From an uncultured Eubacteriales bacterium (GTDB lineage Bacteria; Bacillota; Clostridia; Oscillospirales; CAG-272), in the NCBI GenBank assembly GCA_934446285.1, contig CAKSEI010000094.1, positions 1-6,219 on the forward strand: a stretch of 6,219 nt of DNA, written 5' to 3'. The translations under genes were made by a program, and so were the position numbers. Under the pieces are notes generated by a model, which saw nothing but the letters and a program-made list of their open reading frames with translations, ran no database searches and was not told the origin of the DNA. This document shows, piece by piece, positions 5,331-6,219 of the stretch (within the stretch, counting starts at the first letter, position 1; the number at the start of each line of letters is the position of its first letter).

Positions 5331-5867
5331 ATGGAGAACCAAAGAGTGAGGCTGAGTAAGATGCTGCTGAAAAACGCGCTGATAAAGCTGCTGAAAGAAA
5401 AGCCGCTTGAAAAAATCACCATTTATAATTTGTGTGCAGAAGCACAGCTTAACCGCGTAACCTTCTACAAATACTACGGCAGTCAATATGATCTTTTGAC
5501 TGATATCGAGAATGACTGTTTCCGCAAATTAGAAGAAATTCTTTCCGACAACGTCTCTGACAGAGAGGATTGCCTGTGTCGTATGCTTGAGGCTCTTCTT
5601 GCCGATGAGGAACATTTTAAAGTTCTTATAAACGCTCTGCCGGATAAGGATTTTTCAACCAAGCTGTTCGATCTGCCGACTATTCGGAAGCAGCTTGATA
5701 TGGCGATTCCCGCAACCTTTACAGAGGAAGAGCGAAACGAGCTTTGCCTTTTCTTCTATCAGGGCGGATACGCGGTGATACGCGAATGGCTGAATTGTGA
5801 GAACCGCCGGTCGCCGAAAAAGATGGCGGTATTTCTCAACGGCGTCATACGCAAGCTGACACAATGA
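5331..5867 (+). CDS. TetR/AcrR-family transcriptional regulator, 178 aa
   Basis: The N-terminal 60 residues form a TetR-type DNA-binding domain. A first helix (about 8-23, LSKMLLKNALIKLLKEK) is followed by the helix-turn-helix KITIYNLCAEAQLNRVTFYKYYG (28-50), in which NRVTFYKYY is the recognition helix, and then DLLTDIEND. The rest is an all-helical ligand and dimer domain, short for the family. Its end (LCLFFYQGGYAVIREWLNCENRRSPKKMAVFL) resembles the TetR_C type found in Firmicutes regulators such as DhaS-like proteins (PF14278, from memory). No signal or membrane segment is seen. AAAGGAG (5319-5325) lies 5 nt before the ATG. It is divergent from the transporter, with overlapping promoters and a palindrome over both -10 boxes. 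It therefore most likely represses the transporter and itself, and is released by a compound, perhaps the exported one. The ligand cannot be predicted. Confidence 0.93.
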   Translation: MENQRVRLSKMLLKNALIKLLKEKPLEKITIYNLCAEAQLNRVTFYKYYGSQYDLLTDIENDCFRKLEEILSDNVSDREDCLCRMLEALLADEEHFKVLINALPDKDFSTKLFDLPTIRKQLDMAIPATFTEEERNELCLFFYQGGYAVIREWLNCENRRSPKKMAVFLNGVIRKLTQ

Positions 5868-5914
5868 GTTGTCGTGATTGTTATTTCTTTTTTGCTCAAA
5901 ACGAAGAAATCTTT

Positions 5915-5975
5915 AAAAAACGCAAATACCGAATCCGCCTGATTTTTGTCACGAAAATCAGGCGGATTCCCTTTT
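5915..5975. terminator. Strong terminator after the TetR gene, probably bidirectional
   Basis: GAATCCGCCTGATTTT (5931-5946) and AAAATCAGGCGGATTC (5954-5969) form a perfect 16-bp stem with a 7-nt loop, 63 nt after the TetR stop. On the plus strand CC and then TTTT follow. On the minus strand six Ts (5920-5915) follow 10 nt after the stem, so it may also end transcripts of the histidine kinase gene that arrive from the right. Confidence 0.85.
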
Positions 5976-6110
5976 GTCCGTATAGGTTATACCGTATCAA
6001 TAAAGTGAGCGGCAGAATTGCAGAACCGAAAAAATGTTTGCCGCAGCCGATTATGCCGCCTCTTCGGCGGACAATCTCCGTTAGCGGATTAGTAAATCAA
6101 ATAACACCCG
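5976..6110. other. Convergent intergenic spacer with two weak hairpins
   Basis: No convincing gene is seen here. CCGCC (6056-6060) and GGCGG (6066-6070) make a 5-bp hairpin. Beside it AAT/CCG (6073-6080) and CGGATT (6085-6090) make a weaker, bulged one. Neither is followed by a proper U-run on the minus strand. Confidence 0.3.
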
Positions 6111-6219
6111 CTACCTTGTTTTCATGTCTGTCGGAAACTTCACCGCTATAGTCGTCCCCTTTTCAGAGCTTTCCTCAACCCGAATCTCCCCGCTGTGCAG
6201 TGCGACGATCTCACACACC
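6111..6219 (-). CDS. Sensor histidine kinase, last 35 codons (continues beyond the right edge)
   Basis: The visible residues, VCEIVALHSGEIRVEESSEK then GTTIAVKFPTDMKTR, end at TAG (6113-6111). They match the end of a HATPase_c domain of the histidine kinase family: the helix after the G2 box (usually IVKEIVELHGG), then the strand EIRVE-S, the turn E-KGTT, and the final strand IAVKFP. This part helps form the ATP-binding fold; the sensor, dimerisation and catalytic motifs lie outside the window. It is transcribed towards the TetR gene and is separated from it by the terminator at 5931-5969. Its partner response regulator would normally lie upstream of it, outside the window, so it is probably not the pair of the regulator on the left edge. 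Confidence 0.85.
   Translation of the reverse strand, partial: VCEIVALHSGEIRVEESSEKGTTIAVKFPTDMKTR

Noticed and set aside
5864..6151. A plus-strand frame starting MSCRDCYFFFAQ after the TetR gene
   Set aside because: It runs through the terminator and is antisense to the histidine kinase end, with no ribosome binding site and no protein-like pattern.
1..6219. CRISPR array, tRNA, rRNA, transposase or integrase genes
   Set aside because: No evenly spaced repeats, no cloverleaf or rRNA-like sequence, and no recombinase motif were seen on either strand. The palindromic element at 1555-1664 is the only mobile-element candidate.

Overview
The window looks like a chromosomal accessory or regulatory stretch from a low-to-mid GC Gram-positive bacterium of the class Clostridia, probably a gut Ruminococcaceae/Oscillospiraceae-type organism. 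This is inferred from AGGAGG-type ribosome binding sites, consensus sigma-A promoters, an MMPL transporter paired with a small TetR regulator, a DUF1538 remnant and a short Cro/CI-type regulator. No taxonomic marker gene is present, so genus is not assigned.

Left part (1-1490, all minus strand). The left edge holds the first 35 codons of a response regulator. Just upstream of it in transcription order is a gene for a secreted, very acidic helical protein of 161 residues. Its stop codon is separated from the regulator by an 11-bp hairpin plus a short U-run that abuts the regulator's ribosome binding site. Next comes the broken 5' part of a DUF1538 membrane-protein gene: about 70 recognisable residues, cut off at about position 788, and apparently with its original start codon changed to ATA. 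Then comes an intact, unrecognised 99-codon gene for a helical cytosolic protein.

Middle (1490-2450). A gene-poor, structure-rich stretch holds a roughly 110-bp element with 14-bp perfect inverted ends and a nested hairpin, followed by two diverged 46-bp direct repeats 137 bp apart. Next is a small Cro/CI-type HTH regulator gene broken by a one-base deletion in an A-run. Its promoter and a 7+7 bp palindromic operator are still clear.

Right part (2377-5969) is the functional centre. A 901-residue MMPL/RND-family membrane exporter (minus) and a 178-residue TetR-family regulator (plus) are divergently transcribed. Their two near-consensus promoters face each other and share the -10 region, which lies under a 21-bp imperfect palindrome. 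One TetR dimer bound there could shut off both genes. The transporter carries an unusually large second extracytoplasmic loop built of three tandem modules of about 75-80 residues. Good terminators follow both genes.

Right edge (6111-6219, minus). The last 35 codons of a sensor histidine kinase. Its relation to the response regulator on the left edge cannot be settled from this window.
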